From positions 186,001 through 250,000 of the forward strand of contig NZ_VSKS01000001.1 of assembly GCF_008312835.1 (NCBI RefSeq): a DNA stretch of 64,000 bases, written 5' to 3'. The notes beneath the pieces were generated by a model. That model searched no databases. It had not been told where the DNA came from and saw only the letters and a program-made list of their open reading frames with translations. Positions 41,381 through 51,053 of the stretch are shown here, piece after piece. A program made the translations under genes and the position numbers. The DNA comes from Streptomyces marokkonensis (GTDB taxonomy: Bacteria > Actinomycetota > Actinomycetes > Streptomycetales > Streptomycetaceae). Position 1 is the stretch's first letter. Each line of letters starts with the position of its first letter.

Positions 41381-43426
41381 ATGGACGCTCCCACCGTGGG
41401 CATCGCCGTACTCGCCGGCGTCGCCCTGCTGCTCGTGCTCATCGGCCTGCTCGTCGTCTCCAAGCTGTTCCGGAAGGTGGAACAGGGCAAGGCGCTGATC
41501 GTCTCCAGGACCCGCAAGGTCGATGTGACGTTCACCGGATCGGTCGTGCTGCCGGTGCTGCACAAGGCCGAGGTGATGGACATCTCGGTGAAGACCATCG
41601 AGATCACCCGGGCCGGCAAGGAGGGCCTGATCTGCCGGGACAACATCCGCGCGGACATCCGCATCACCTTCTTCGTCAAGGTCAGCAAGACCGTCGAGGA
41701 CGTCATCAAGGTCGCCCAGGCCGTCGGCACCGCTCGGGCCAGCGACCGCAACACCCTCCAGGAGCTGTTCCACGCGAAGTTCTCCGAGGCGCTGAAGACC
41801 GTCGGCAAGCAGATGGACTTCACCGACCTCTACACCAAGCGCGAGGAACTGCGGTACCGGATCATCGAGGTCATCGGTGTCGACCTGAACGGCTACCACC
41901 TCGAGGACGCGGCGATCGACTACCTGGAGCAGACGCCGCTGACCCAGCTCGACCCGGGCAACGTGCTCGACGCGCAGGGCATCCGCAAGATCACCGAGCT
42001 GACGGCCGTGGAGCACGTCCGCACCAACGAGGCCCAGCGGAGCGAACAGAAGGAGATCACCCGGCAGGACGTCGACGCGCGCGAGGCGATCCTGGAGCTG
42101 GAGCGCCGGCAGGCCGACGCCGAGATCAAGCAGAGGCGGGAGATCGAGACCGTGCGGGCCCGCGAGGAGGCCGAGACCGCGCGGGTGGTGGAGGAGGAGC
42201 GGCTGCGCGCGCAGAGCGCCTTCCTGCGCACCGAGGAACAACTCGGCGTGCAGCGCGAGAACCAGGCCCGCGAGGTCGCCGTCGCCGCCAAGAACCGCGA
42301 GCGGGTCATCGCCGTGGAGAGCGAGCGCATCGAGAAGGACCGCCTCCTCGAGGTCATCGCCCGCGAGCGGGAGACCCAGCTGACCAGGATCGCCGCCGAC
42401 AAGGAGGTCGAGGCGGAGAAGCGGGAGATAGCCGAGGTCGTCCGCGAGCGGGTCGCGGTGGACCGTACGGTCGCCGAGCAGGAGGAATCGATTCTGAGGC
42501 TGCGCGCGGTCGAGGAGGCCGAGCGCCGGCGCCAGGCCGTGATCATCGCCGCCGAGGCCGAGGCGCAGGAGAAGCTGGTCAAGGACATCAAGGCCGCGGA
42601 GGCCGCCGAGCAGGCCGCCACACACCGCGCCGCCGAGGAACTCACCCTGGCCGAGGCACGGCTGAAGACCGCCGACCTCGACGCGCGGGCCAAGCTGCGG
42701 ATGGCCGAGGGGGTCCAGGCGGAGTCCGCGGCCGAGGGACTCGCCGCCGTGCAGGTCCGCGACAAGGAGGCCGAGGTCATCGAGAAGGCGGGCCGCGCCG
42801 AGGCCGGGGCAGCCGAGGCCCGGATGCGTGCGGAGGCCGAGGGCGCGCGGGCCAAGGCCCTCGCCGACGCGGAGGCCATCAGCGGCAGGCTCCGCGCGGA
42901 GGCGGCCGGCCTCACCGAGAAGGCGGCGGCGATGGCCGCCCTCGACGAGGCGTCCCGCGGCCACGAGGAGTACCGGCTGCGGCTGGAGGCCGAGAAGGAC
43001 GTCCGGCTCGCCGGACTGGACGTGCAGCGGCAGGTCGCCGAGGCGCAGGCCACCGTCCTCGCCACCGGACTGGAGAACGCGGACATCAGCATCGTCGGCG
43101 GGGAGTCGGTGTTCTTCGACCGTCTCATGTCCTCGATCGCGCTCGGCAAGAGCGTGGACGGCTTCGTCAGGAACTCCGAGACCGCGCAGGCCCTCGCCGG
43201 CCCCTGGCTGGACGGCTCGGCGAGCTTCACCGACGACCTGAGCCGCATCCTGGGCTCCGTCTCCACGGCCGACGTGCAGAACCTCACGGTCTCCGCCCTG
43301 CTGATGCGCCTGATGCGGCAGGGCGGGGAGAACACCGGTCGGTTCGAGGAACTGATCGCCAAAGCAGGTGAGTTGGGCCTCTCGGACACACCGCTGGCCG
43401 AGCTGAACGGCCACGCCGGGGCCTGA
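41381..43426 (+). CDS. Flotillin/SPFH-domain membrane protein
   Basis: A 681-residue flotillin. One N-terminal membrane segment (about residues 8-27) is followed by a KVEQGKALIV strand and an SPFH/band-7 domain (about 30-210, containing VDVTFTGSVVLPVLHKAEVMDISVKTIEITRAG). Then comes a very long heptad-rich coiled coil (about 215-560, repeated Glu-Ala-Glu/Arg segments). The C-terminal 110 residues contain ADISIVGGESVFFDRLMSS, typical of flotillins. Such proteins form lipid-ordered membrane scaffolds. It is followed, after an intercistronic hairpin, by a giant AAA+ ATPase gene, a pairing seen in several bacterial phyla. The start codon is ATG 41381, 40 bases after a pyrimidine/purine-rich leader. 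Confidence 0.92.
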   Translation: MDAPTVGIAVLAGVALLLVLIGLLVVSKLFRKVEQGKALIVSRTRKVDVTFTGSVVLPVLHKAEVMDISVKTIEITRAGKEGLICRDNIRADIRITFFVKVSKTVEDVIKVAQAVGTARASDRNTLQELFHAKFSEALKTVGKQMDFTDLYTKREELRYRIIEVIGVDLNGYHLEDAAIDYLEQTPLTQLDPGNVLDAQGIRKITELTAVEHVRTNEAQRSEQKEITRQDVDAREAILELERRQADAEIKQRREIETVRAREEAETARVVEEERLRAQSAFLRTEEQLGVQRENQAREVAVAAKNRERVIAVESERIEKDRLLEVIARERETQLTRIAADKEVEAEKREIAEVVRERVAVDRTVAEQEESILRLRAVEEAERRRQAVIIAAEAEAQEKLVKDIKAAEAAEQAATHRAAEELTLAEARLKTADLDARAKLRMAEGVQAESAAEGLAAVQVRDKEAEVIEKAGRAEAGAAEARMRAEAEGARAKALADAEAISGRLRAEAAGLTEKAAAMAALDEASRGHEEYRLRLEAEKDVRLAGLDVQRQVAEAQATVLATGLENADISIVGGESVFFDRLMSSIALGKSVDGFVRNSETAQALAGPWLDGSASFTDDLSRILGSVSTADVQNLTVSALLMRLMRQGGENTGRFEELIAKAGELGLSDTPLAELNGHAGA

Positions 43427-43434
43427 CCACCACC

Positions 43435-43475
43435 CGGCCGGGAGCCGCCGCACAGGGGACGGCGGCTCCCGGCCG
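43435..43475 (+). terminator. Perfect 16-bp intercistronic hairpin
   Basis: CGGCCGGGAGCCGCCG (43435-43450) pairs perfectly with CGGCGGCTCCCGGCCG (43460-43475) around a nine-base loop, between the flotillin stop and the ATPase start (21 bases away). No U-tract follows. It may reduce expression of the second gene by partial termination or protect the 3' end of the first message. Confidence 0.75.
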
Positions 43476-43496
43476 CTCCCTTCCCGAGAGGCAGCC

Positions 43497-46400
43497 ATGA
43501 CCACCGCCACCCACGAGCCCACCCTCCCGGCCCGTCCCGCGACACCGGACACGGGCGGCGCCCTTGACGGCCGCGAGGCCGTGGACGGCGGCGCCTACCA
43601 GGTACTGCGTGACCGCCTCACCGCGCAGGCCGCCGAACTGGCCCGCCGTGCCGAGGCGCTGAACCGGCGCCGCGCCGAGGAGTTCGGCGCCCCGGAGCTG
43701 CGCCTCACCGGCACCGGGCGACTGCGCACCGACCGCGCCGGCGTGCCCCGCGACATCGTCGCCGTGGGCGACGTGCTCCTCTTCGGCTACGAGGCCCGGC
43801 CGCGCCCCGACCGGGACACCGCTGTCGGCGACGTCCTCGCCCCGCACGACCGCGACCTGAACCGGCTGTCCGACGACGCCGTGCCCGGACTCCTCGACGA
43901 CCCCGGCTTCCTGCGCGAGTTCGCCGCCCTGCACCGTTACTACCGCCAGGCCCGCCTGCTGCGGCTGCGCCGCGTCGAGGGCAAGCTGCTCGCCGTCTTC
44001 CAGACCGGCGAGAAGGCCGGCGACATCCGCGTCCTGCGCTGGTCGGTCACCGAGGACGGCCGCGCCGCGTTCCTCGACGCGCGCGGCGACCGCGACCACG
44101 CGCTCACCCCGCCCGCCGACATCGACTGGACGTCCACCACCCGCGAGGACCACGTCCTCGGCCGCCACCCGCACGTCTCCGTCCAGGGCGAGGTCTTCGT
44201 CGACACCCTCGGCGGCACCCTCACCGTCAAGACCGAGAACGACACCACCACCCCCGACGGCATCCACGCCGAGCCGGTCGACGAGCCCCTGCAGTCCCTC
44301 GCCGACGCGGACATCGCCCACGCCCGCGTCGGCCCCCTGGTCCTGCTGCGGATCCTGCCCTACAAGGAGAGCGCACACCGCTACCTGGTCTTCAACACCC
44401 TCGCCCGCACCGTCGTCCGCCTCGACGGCATCGGGCAGGGCGCCCGCCGGCTGCCCGAGGACCAGGGCATCGTGTTCCCCGGCGGCTACTGCCTCGCGGC
44501 CGGCACGCACAAGACGTACGAACTCGGCACCGAGGGGATGGAGTTCGAACGCGAGGTGCGCTCGCCCCACGGCGAGGACGTGCTCTACGCCTTCCACGCA
44601 CCCGGGCGCGGACGCGGCCTGCTGCTGTCGTACAACCAGATCCGCGAGGCGGTCGCCACCCCGATGGCCTGCCACGGCTGGGCGCTGTCCGACGACGGGC
44701 GGCTCGTCCTGCTGCGCCCCGAGGGTGACGAGCCCGCCCGCGTCCACCCCGTGCAGCTCTGGGACACCCCCTACGTCTCCGACACCCACGCCGCGGGTGG
44801 ACCCGCCGGCGAGGGGCCGCTGGCCCGGGTCGGCAACGCCGACCTCGTTCGCGGCATCTCCGACTGCCTGTCCCTGGCCCGCTCGGCCGCCGAGACCACC
44901 CCGACGGCCGAGATCTACGGCACCCTGGCGGCAGCCTGCGTCCGCGCGGCGGACACCCACCACTGGCTGGGCGACACCGAACTCGGCGGCCTGCGCGCCC
45001 CGTTGGACGAGGTGCGGGCCACCGCCGAGCAGGTCCTGGCCGAGTTCGAGACCGTGCGCGACCTCACCCGCCGGGCCGCCGACGCGCTCGACGAGGCGGC
45101 GGACCGGATCGCCTCGGTGGTGCGCCGGCTGCGCGGCGAGCAGCCCCGCGAGGCCGCCGCCTGGGTCGCAGGCCTCACCGAACTGCGCCACGCCCAGGGC
45201 CATCTGCTGACGCTGAAGGACATGCGCTACGCGGACCACGCCCGCATCGACGCGCTGGCCGGCGCCGCCGACACGGACCTCGCCTCCTTCGGTCAGCGCG
45301 CGATCGCCTTCCTGGCCCGTGAGGACGCCTTCGCCGCCCACCACGCGGGCCTCGAACGGCTGCACGCCGACATCGACGCGATCGCCACCACCGCCGAGGC
45401 CGCCCCGGTCGCCGCCCGTCTCGACGAACTCGCCGACGGGCTGCGCACGGTGACCGAGGTGGTCGCCGGACTCGACATCACCGACGCCACCGTCCGCACG
45501 GCCGTCCTCGAACGGGTCGCCGAAGCCATGGGCGGCGTCAACCGCGCCCGCGCCACCCTCGCCACCCGCCGGCGCGGACTTCTCGACCGGGAGGCACGCG
45601 CGGGGTTCGCCGCCGAGCTCGCCCTGCTCGGCCAGACGGTCACCGGCGCTCTCGCGGCGGCGCACGACCCCGAGGTCTGCGACGACCAGCTGACACGGGT
45701 GTTGACCCAGCTGGAGGCCCTGGAGTCCCGCTTCGCGGAGTTCGACGACGTCCTCGGGGAGCTCGCCGCCAAGCGCACCGAGATCTACGAGGCGTTCTCC
45801 GCCCGCAAGCAGAGCCTCACCGACGCCCGCGCCCGCCGCGCCGGACAGCTCGCCTCCGCCGCCGACCGCGTCCTCGGGACGATCGCCCGGCGTTCCGCCG
45901 CACTCACCGACACCGACGCGGTGAGCACCTACTTCGCCTCCGACCCCCTCGTCGCCAAGGTCCGCCGCACCGCGGACGAACTGCGCGCGATGGGCGACCG
46001 GGTACGGGCCGAGGAACTCGACGGCCGTCTGCGCTCCGCACACGAGGAGGCCGCCCGCGCCCTGCGCGACCGCACCGACCTCTACGCGGACGGCGGACGC
46101 ACCATCCGTCTCGGCGGCCACCGCTTCGCCGTCTCCACCCAGCCCTTCGACCTGACCGTCGTCCCGCACGGCGACGGTCTCGCCGTCGCCCTCACCGGCA
46201 CCGACTACCGCGCCCCCGTCACCGACCCCGCCCTCCTCGCCGACCGCCCCCTGTGGAACCGGCACCTGCCGTCCGAGTCGCCCGCGGTCCACCGCGCGGA
46301 ACACCTCGCCGCACGCCTGCTGCACGAGCGCGGCCCCGGCGCCCTGACCGGGGCCGGCGATCTCGCCGCGCTGGTCCGCGAGGCCGCCGAGGAGGCGTAC

Positions 46401-48407
46401 GACGAGGGCTACGAGCGGGGCGTCCACGACCACGACGCCACCGCGATCCTCACCGCCGTACTGCCCCTGTACGAGGGTGCCGGGACCCTGCGCCACGCCT
46501 CCGCGGCACGCGCCCACGCCCTGCTGTACTGGGCGCACGGCACCACGGCCCGGGAGCGCGAGGACCTCACCCGCCGCGCCCGCTCCCTGGCCCGCGCCCG
46601 CGACACCTTCGGCCCGCCGCCGGCCCTGGACGCGCTGCGCAACGAACTCGCCCGCGCCGTGGGGGAGTGGGACGAGGACGCCACCGTCCGACCCGAGGCC
46701 TGCGCCGCCTACCTCTTCGACGAACTGACCACCGGCCCCGACGGCTTCGTCATCAGCACCCGGACCCGTGCCCTCCTCGACACCTTCCGCCGCACGGTCG
46801 CGACAAAGGCCTACGACGAGGACCTCCCCGCCCTGGCCGACCTCACCGCCCGCCGCCAGCTGGTCGAGGCCTGGCTGACGGCGTACACCGCCGCCACCGG
46901 CGAGCACGTCACCCCCGGCGACCTCGCGGAGGCCGTCGCCGCCGAGCTCTGCCCGGACCTGCCCCGCCACGCGTCGGACGCGCCGCTGACCGTCACGGTC
47001 GGGGGCCTGATCTCCACCCACCCCCGGATCACCGACCGCCGCCTGACCCTCCGCCTGGACGAGTTCCTGGAGCGCACCGAGGAGTTCAGGGCGCGCGACG
47101 TGCCCGCCTTCCGCGCCTTCCAGCGCCGCCGCGCCGCCCTGGTGACCGCCGAACGCACCCGACTGCGCCTGGACGACCACCGGCCCCGCGTGATGGCGTC
47201 GTTCGTCCGCAACCGGCTGGTCGACGAGGTCTACCTCCCGCTGGTCGGCGACAGCCTCGCCAAACAGCTCGGCACCACAGGCGAGTCCGCCCGCACCGGC
47301 ACCGGGGGACTGCTGCTGCTCCTCTCCCCGCCCGGATACGGCAAGACGACCCTCATGGAGTACGTGGCCCACCGGCTCGGCCTGGTCTTGGTGCGGATCA
47401 GCGGGCCGGCGCTCGGCCACGCGGTCACCTCGCTGGACCCGGCCCAGGCGCCGAACGCCACCGCCCGCCAGGAGGTCGAGAAGATCAACTTCGCGCTGGC
47501 CGCCGGCAACAACACCCTTCTCTGCCTCGACGACATCCAGCACACCTCGCCCGAACTGCTGCAGAAGTTCATCCCGCTGTGCGATGCCACACGCCGGGTG
47601 GAGGGCGTGTGGGAGGGCGAGCCGCGGACCTACGACCTGCGCGGCAAGCGGTTCGCCGTCTGCATGTCAGGCAACCCCTACACCGAGTCCGGAGAGGTCT
47701 TCCGGATCCCCGACATGCTGGCCAACCGTGCCGACGTGTGGAACCTCGGCGACGTCCTCACCGGCAAGGAGGACGTCTTCGCGCTCAGCTTCGTGGAGAA
47801 CGCCCTCACCGCCAACCCGGTGCTCGCCCCGCTCGCCTCCCGCGACCGCGCCGACCTGGAGCTGCTGATCCGCCTCGCCGGCAACGACCCCACGGCCCGC
47901 CCCGACCGCCTCGGCCATCCCTACGCGCCCACCGAACTGGAGCGCGTCCTGGCGGTGTTGCGCCATCTGCTCACCGCCCGTCGTACGGTCCTCGCCGTCA
48001 ACGCGGCCTACATCGCCTCCGCCGCCCAGTCCGACGACGCCCGCACCGAGCCGCCGTTCCGGCTCCAGGGCTCCTACCGCAGCATGAACAGGATCGCCCA
48101 GCGGATCCAGCCCGTCATGAACGACTCCGAACTGACCGCCGTCATCGACGACCACTACACGGCCGAGGCCCAGACCCTCACCACCGGCGCCGAGGCGAGC
48201 CTGCTCAAACTCGCCGAACTGCGCGGCACGCTCACCCCCGCACAGTCCGCCCGCTGGACCGAGCTGAAGGCCGCCCACGTCCGCACCCTCGCCCCGGGCG
48301 GCTCGGGCGAGGACGCCCTGGCCCGCGCGGTGGCCGCCCTGGCCCTCCTCGGCGACCGCATCGCGGCCGTCGAGTCCGCCATCACACGGGCGTCCAAACG
48401 GAGTTAG
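43497..48407 (+). CDS. Giant DUF3686-type AAA+ ATPase
   Basis: A 1636-residue protein annotated in other genomes as 'DNA repair ATPase'. The N-terminal about 450 residues match the DUF3686 beta-rich domain (RLTGTGRLRTDRAGVPRDIVAVGDVLLFGYEA; IVFPGGYCLAAGTHKTYE). A long helical middle (about 470-850) has coiled-coil character. The C-terminal AAA+ module carries Walker A PPGYGKTT (residues 1278-1285) and Walker B LLCLDDIQ (about 1340-1347), then a sensor-type FAVCMSGNPYTESGE. The cysteine-light, soluble protein likely acts as an oligomeric remodelling ATPase at the flotillin scaffold; this is inference. Start ATG with GAGAGG upstream. Length agrees with family members. Confidence 0.85.
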   Translation: MTTATHEPTLPARPATPDTGGALDGREAVDGGAYQVLRDRLTAQAAELARRAEALNRRRAEEFGAPELRLTGTGRLRTDRAGVPRDIVAVGDVLLFGYEARPRPDRDTAVGDVLAPHDRDLNRLSDDAVPGLLDDPGFLREFAALHRYYRQARLLRLRRVEGKLLAVFQTGEKAGDIRVLRWSVTEDGRAAFLDARGDRDHALTPPADIDWTSTTREDHVLGRHPHVSVQGEVFVDTLGGTLTVKTENDTTTPDGIHAEPVDEPLQSLADADIAHARVGPLVLLRILPYKESAHRYLVFNTLARTVVRLDGIGQGARRLPEDQGIVFPGGYCLAAGTHKTYELGTEGMEFEREVRSPHGEDVLYAFHAPGRGRGLLLSYNQIREAVATPMACHGWALSDDGRLVLLRPEGDEPARVHPVQLWDTPYVSDTHAAGGPAGEGPLARVGNADLVRGISDCLSLARSAAETTPTAEIYGTLAAACVRAADTHHWLGDTELGGLRAPLDEVRATAEQVLAEFETVRDLTRRAADALDEAADRIASVVRRLRGEQPREAAAWVAGLTELRHAQGHLLTLKDMRYADHARIDALAGAADTDLASFGQRAIAFLAREDAFAAHHAGLERLHADIDAIATTAEAAPVAARLDELADGLRTVTEVVAGLDITDATVRTAVLERVAEAMGGVNRARATLATRRRGLLDREARAGFAAELALLGQTVTGALAAAHDPEVCDDQLTRVLTQLEALESRFAEFDDVLGELAAKRTEIYEAFSARKQSLTDARARRAGQLASAADRVLGTIARRSAALTDTDAVSTYFASDPLVAKVRRTADELRAMGDRVRAEELDGRLRSAHEEAARALRDRTDLYADGGRTIRLGGHRFAVSTQPFDLTVVPHGDGLAVALTGTDYRAPVTDPALLADRPLWNRHLPSESPAVHRAEHLAARLLHERGPGALTGAGDLAALVREAAEEAYDEGYERGVHDHDATAILTAVLPLYEGAGTLRHASAARAHALLYWAHGTTAREREDLTRRARSLARARDTFGPPPALDALRNELARAVGEWDEDATVRPEACAAYLFDELTTGPDGFVISTRTRALLDTFRRTVATKAYDEDLPALADLTARRQLVEAWLTAYTAATGEHVTPGDLAEAVAAELCPDLPRHASDAPLTVTVGGLISTHPRITDRRLTLRLDEFLERTEEFRARDVPAFRAFQRRRAALVTAERTRLRLDDHRPRVMASFVRNRLVDEVYLPLVGDSLAKQLGTTGESARTGTGGLLLLLSPPGYGKTTLMEYVAHRLGLVLVRISGPALGHAVTSLDPAQAPNATARQEVEKINFALAAGNNTLLCLDDIQHTSPELLQKFIPLCDATRRVEGVWEGEPRTYDLRGKRFAVCMSGNPYTESGEVFRIPDMLANRADVWNLGDVLTGKEDVFALSFVENALTANPVLAPLASRDRADLELLIRLAGNDPTARPDRLGHPYAPTELERVLAVLRHLLTARRTVLAVNAAYIASAAQSDDARTEPPFRLQGSYRSMNRIAQRIQPVMNDSELTAVIDDHYTAEAQTLTTGAEASLLKLAELRGTLTPAQSARWTELKAAHVRTLAPGGSGEDALARAVAALALLGDRIAAVESAITRASKRS

Positions 48408-48612
48408 CGCGTACGGCCAAGCGGCCCGATGTTCACCCGATCGCCACGGGCCGCACGTTTATCTACGCGCGGAGCTCACCCCGCCGAACGATCATTCGGG
48501 CATACCGGATGACTTTTTTTCCAGGTGTTACCGAGCGGTACAGAGGGCTGCTACAACCTTGGTTGCTTCATGAACCTCTCCCCTGACCCTCACATTCGAA
48601 GGGCGGACTGCC

Positions 48613-49407
48613 GTGTCCGTGCGTTCTCTTGGGGCATACCTGGCAACCCTCGCCATGGGTGCCGCGGCCGTGCTCGGTCTGGCTCAGCCGGCTTCGGCCG
48701 CAGGCGGCAACTACGTTGCTCTCGGCGACTCCTACTCCTCCGGGGTGGGCGCCGGAAGCTACACCTCCGAAAGCGGTGACTGCCTGCGCAGCACCAAGGC
48801 GTACCCGCAACTGTGGGCGAACGCCAACGCCCCGTCGTCGTTCAGGTTCGTCGCCTGCTCGGGCGCGACGACGTCGAGCGTGGCCTCCGGGCAGCTGGGC
48901 GCGCTGAGCTCCTCCACCACGCTGGTCAGCGTCACCGCGGGCGGGAACGACGTCGGGTTCGCGGACGTCATGCAGACCTGCGTGCTGCAGAGCGAGGCCA
49001 CCTGCGTCTCCCGCGTCAACACCGCCGTCTCGCAGATGCAGAGCACCCTGCCCGGCAGGCTCGACTCGCTGTACACCGGCATCCGGTCCCGGTCCCCGCA
49101 GGCACACGTGGTGGTGCTGGGGTACCCGCGCTTCTACAAGCTGTCGGGCAGTTGCATCGCCGGCCTCACCGAGACCGAGCGGGGCGCGATCAACAACGCC
49201 TCGGACGTGCTGAACGGGGTGCTCGCGAAGCGGGCGGCCAACGCCGGATTCACCTTCTCGTCGGTGGTCGACGAGTTCACCGGGCACGAGCTCTGCTCGG
49301 GCGACGCGTGGCTGCACAGTGTGACGCTCCCGGTCACCAACTCCTACCACCCGAAGGCGATCGGCCAGTCGGGCGGGTACCTGCCCGCCCTCCGCTCCGT
49401 GGCCTAG
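48613..49407 (+). CDS. Secreted SGNH/GDSL-type esterase or lipase
   Basis: A 264-residue exported esterase. Signal peptide: VRSLGAYLATLAMGAAAVLGLAQPASA, cleaved before AGGNY. Block I is VALGDSYSSGVGAG with the catalytic Ser, block II contains ACSGATTSS, block III VTAGGNDVGF with the oxyanion Asn, and block V supplies the DAWLHS...YHPKAIG histidine. Six cysteines in the mature part fit three disulfides, as in the Streptomyces extracellular lipase family. GTG start after GAAGGGCGGACTGCC. The 205-base upstream region includes an eight-T run and an inverted GTTACCGAGCGGTAC motif. A strong terminator follows. Confidence 0.92.
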   Translation: MSVRSLGAYLATLAMGAAAVLGLAQPASAAGGNYVALGDSYSSGVGAGSYTSESGDCLRSTKAYPQLWANANAPSSFRFVACSGATTSSVASGQLGALSSSTTLVSVTAGGNDVGFADVMQTCVLQSEATCVSRVNTAVSQMQSTLPGRLDSLYTGIRSRSPQAHVVVLGYPRFYKLSGSCIAGLTETERGAINNASDVLNGVLAKRAANAGFTFSSVVDEFTGHELCSGDAWLHSVTLPVTNSYHPKAIGQSGGYLPALRSVA

Positions 49408-49418
49408 CGGGCCCTGCG

Positions 49419-49457
49419 CGTGCGGGGGTGCCGTCCGCCGGACGGCACCCCCGCACG
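49419..49457. terminator. Perfect 17-bp bidirectional terminator
   Basis: CGTGCGGGGGTGCCGTC (49419-49435) pairs perfectly with GACGGCACCCCCGCACG (49441-49457) around CGCCG. It separates the converging esterase and cbiO genes. Confidence 0.85.
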
Positions 49458-49466
49458 CCGGCGCGC

Positions 49467-50303
49467 TCATCCGCCGCCCAGGGCGGCCACCAGTTCCTCC
49501 GCCGTGCGGGGGCCGGCCGCGGTGTCGGGCAACAGGGCGCAGGCGCGCAGCAGCCGGGCCGCCGCGACGCCCCACGGAAGCCGCAGCCCGGCCGCCGCGA
49601 GAAGGTCCGTACGGGCCAGCACGACGGCCGCGGGGCCGGTGTGCGCGCCCGACGGGGTGAGCAGGGCCGCGTCGTCGGCCCAGCGCAGGGCCAGGTCCAC
49701 GTCGTGCGTCGCCATGACGACCGTGGTGCCGTTCTCGCGCAGCCCGTCGAGGGTGGTCAGCAGGCGCTCCTGGCCGTCGGGGTCCAGGCCCGCCGTCGGC
49801 TCGTCCAGGATCAGGACGCGGGGCCGCATGGCGACCGCGCCCGCGATCGCCGTCCGCTTGCGCTGCCCGTAGGACAGCAGATGCGTGGGCCGGTCGGCGA
49901 GCGCGGTGATGTCCAGCGCGGCGAGCGCCTCCGCCACCCGGGCGCGCACCTCCGCGTCGGACAGGCCCAGGTTCAGCGGCCCGAACGACACGTCCTGCCC
50001 GACGGACGCGGCGAACAACTGGTCGTCGGGGTCCTGCACCACCAGCTGCACGGTGGTGCGCAGCGCCGTCAGCCCCTTCCGGTCGTACCGGACGGTCCGC
50101 CCCTCGACGGTCAACTCACCCCCGTCCGGGCGCAGTCCACCGCTGAGCAACCGCATCAGCGTCGTCTTGCCGCTGCCGTTGCGCCCCAGCAGGGCCAGCG
50201 CGCGCCCCTCGCGCACCTCGAAGTCGAGGCCGGTGAGCACGGGCGGTCCGTCCTCGTAGGCGAAGGACACGCCCCGCAGGGCCACCAGCACGGACTCGCT
50301 CAC
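49467..50303 (-). CDS. cbiO: Cobalt ECF transporter ATPase CbiO
   Basis: A 278-residue ABC ATPase: Walker A GRNGSGKTT (40-48), Q-loop VVQDPDDQLFAASV (the PDDQLF motif is characteristic of ECF ATPases), signature LSYGQRKR, Walker B RVLILDEPTAGLD and the H-loop MATHD. Single ATPase type, as expected with CbiMNQ. GTG 50303 overlaps the cbiQ stop by four bases (GTGA). Last gene of the riboswitch-controlled operon; its end is the shared terminator. Confidence 0.95.
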   Translation of the reverse strand: MSESVLVALRGVSFAYEDGPPVLTGLDFEVREGRALALLGRNGSGKTTLMRLLSGGLRPDGGELTVEGRTVRYDRKGLTALRTTVQLVVQDPDDQLFAASVGQDVSFGPLNLGLSDAEVRARVAEALAALDITALADRPTHLLSYGQRKRTAIAGAVAMRPRVLILDEPTAGLDPDGQERLLTTLDGLRENGTTVVMATHDVDLALRWADDAALLTPSGAHTGPAAVVLARTDLLAAAGLRLPWGVAAARLLRACALLPDTAAGPRTAEELVAALGGG

Positions 50304-51049
50304 GACAACGGCCTTTCCAGTACGAGGGTGAGGGCGGCCAGCGCCGCCAGGAGCGCCACGCTCCAGAGCGTGAACCGCACGGAGACACGGGCCTCGGGCA
50401 CCAGCACGCGCAGGGTGCCGTCGTAACCGCGTCCCGCGAGACCGGTCTGCAGCCGCGCCGCCCGGTCGAAGGACCGGACGAACGCGGTCGCGCCCAGCCC
50501 GCCGAGGGACCTCCAGGTGGCCGCCCGGGTGGTGTGCCCGAGCCGGGCCGCCTGCGCCTGGCGGACGCGGTGCACCGAGTCGAGCAGCAGGAAGCTCATG
50601 CGGTACGTCACCAGCGCCACGTCCACGAGCGGCGCGGGCACCCCGGCGCGCACCAGACGCGGCAGCAGGTCCGACATCGGCGTGGTGAACGCGAACAGCA
50701 GCACGCCCAGCGAAGCCGCCGAGGTGCGCAGCAGCAACTCCCCGGCGCGCAGCGGCCCGTCCTCGGCCGGGGACACGAACCCCTCCGGCCCGCCCACCTG
50801 CACCAGCAGCGTGAGCGCGCCGGTGACGCAGAAGCCCAGCGGCACCCGGTACGCCCGCCACAGCCGCCGCCCCGGCACCCCCGCCGGGCCCAGCAGCACC
50901 GCGAGCGCGGTCACCAGCACCAGGGCCGCGCCCGGCCAGGGCGGCAGCGAGATCGCGAGCACGGTGAGCCCGAAGCCCAGCACGGCCTTGTCCACGGGAT
51001 GACGGCGGCGCCAGCGACTGCTGTGCGCCGCCGCGTCGATCGGCAGCAC
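50300..51049 (-). CDS. cbiQ: Cobalt ECF transporter transmembrane protein CbiQ
   Basis: A 249-residue ECF T-component beginning (GTG) LPIDAAAHSSRWRRRHPVDKAVLG. It has about six hydrophobic segments, and the two coupling motifs with the Ala-Arg-Gly pattern appear as QAQAARLGHTTRA and RSFDRAARLQTGLAGRGYDG. It connects CbiO to the CbiM/CbiN substrate module. The start lies four bases after the cbiN stop; a longer upstream reading in this frame runs through the cbiN repeat and is a shadow. Confidence 0.93.
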   Translation of the reverse strand: MLPIDAAAHSSRWRRRHPVDKAVLGFGLTVLAISLPPWPGAALVLVTALAVLLGPAGVPGRRLWRAYRVPLGFCVTGALTLLVQVGGPEGFVSPAEDGPLRAGELLLRTSAASLGVLLFAFTTPMSDLLPRLVRAGVPAPLVDVALVTYRMSFLLLDSVHRVRQAQAARLGHTTRAATWRSLGGLGATAFVRSFDRAARLQTGLAGRGYDGTLRVLVPEARVSVRFTLWSVALLAALAALTLVLERPLS

Positions 51050-51053
51050 GAGG

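Noticed and set aside
43284-47543. A 1419-residue minus-strand open frame opposite the giant ATPase gene
   Set aside because: It is a Gly/Val/Arg-rich antisense shadow of strongly G/C-biased plus-strand codons. The plus strand carries clear Walker motifs, a ribosome-binding site and flotillin linkage.
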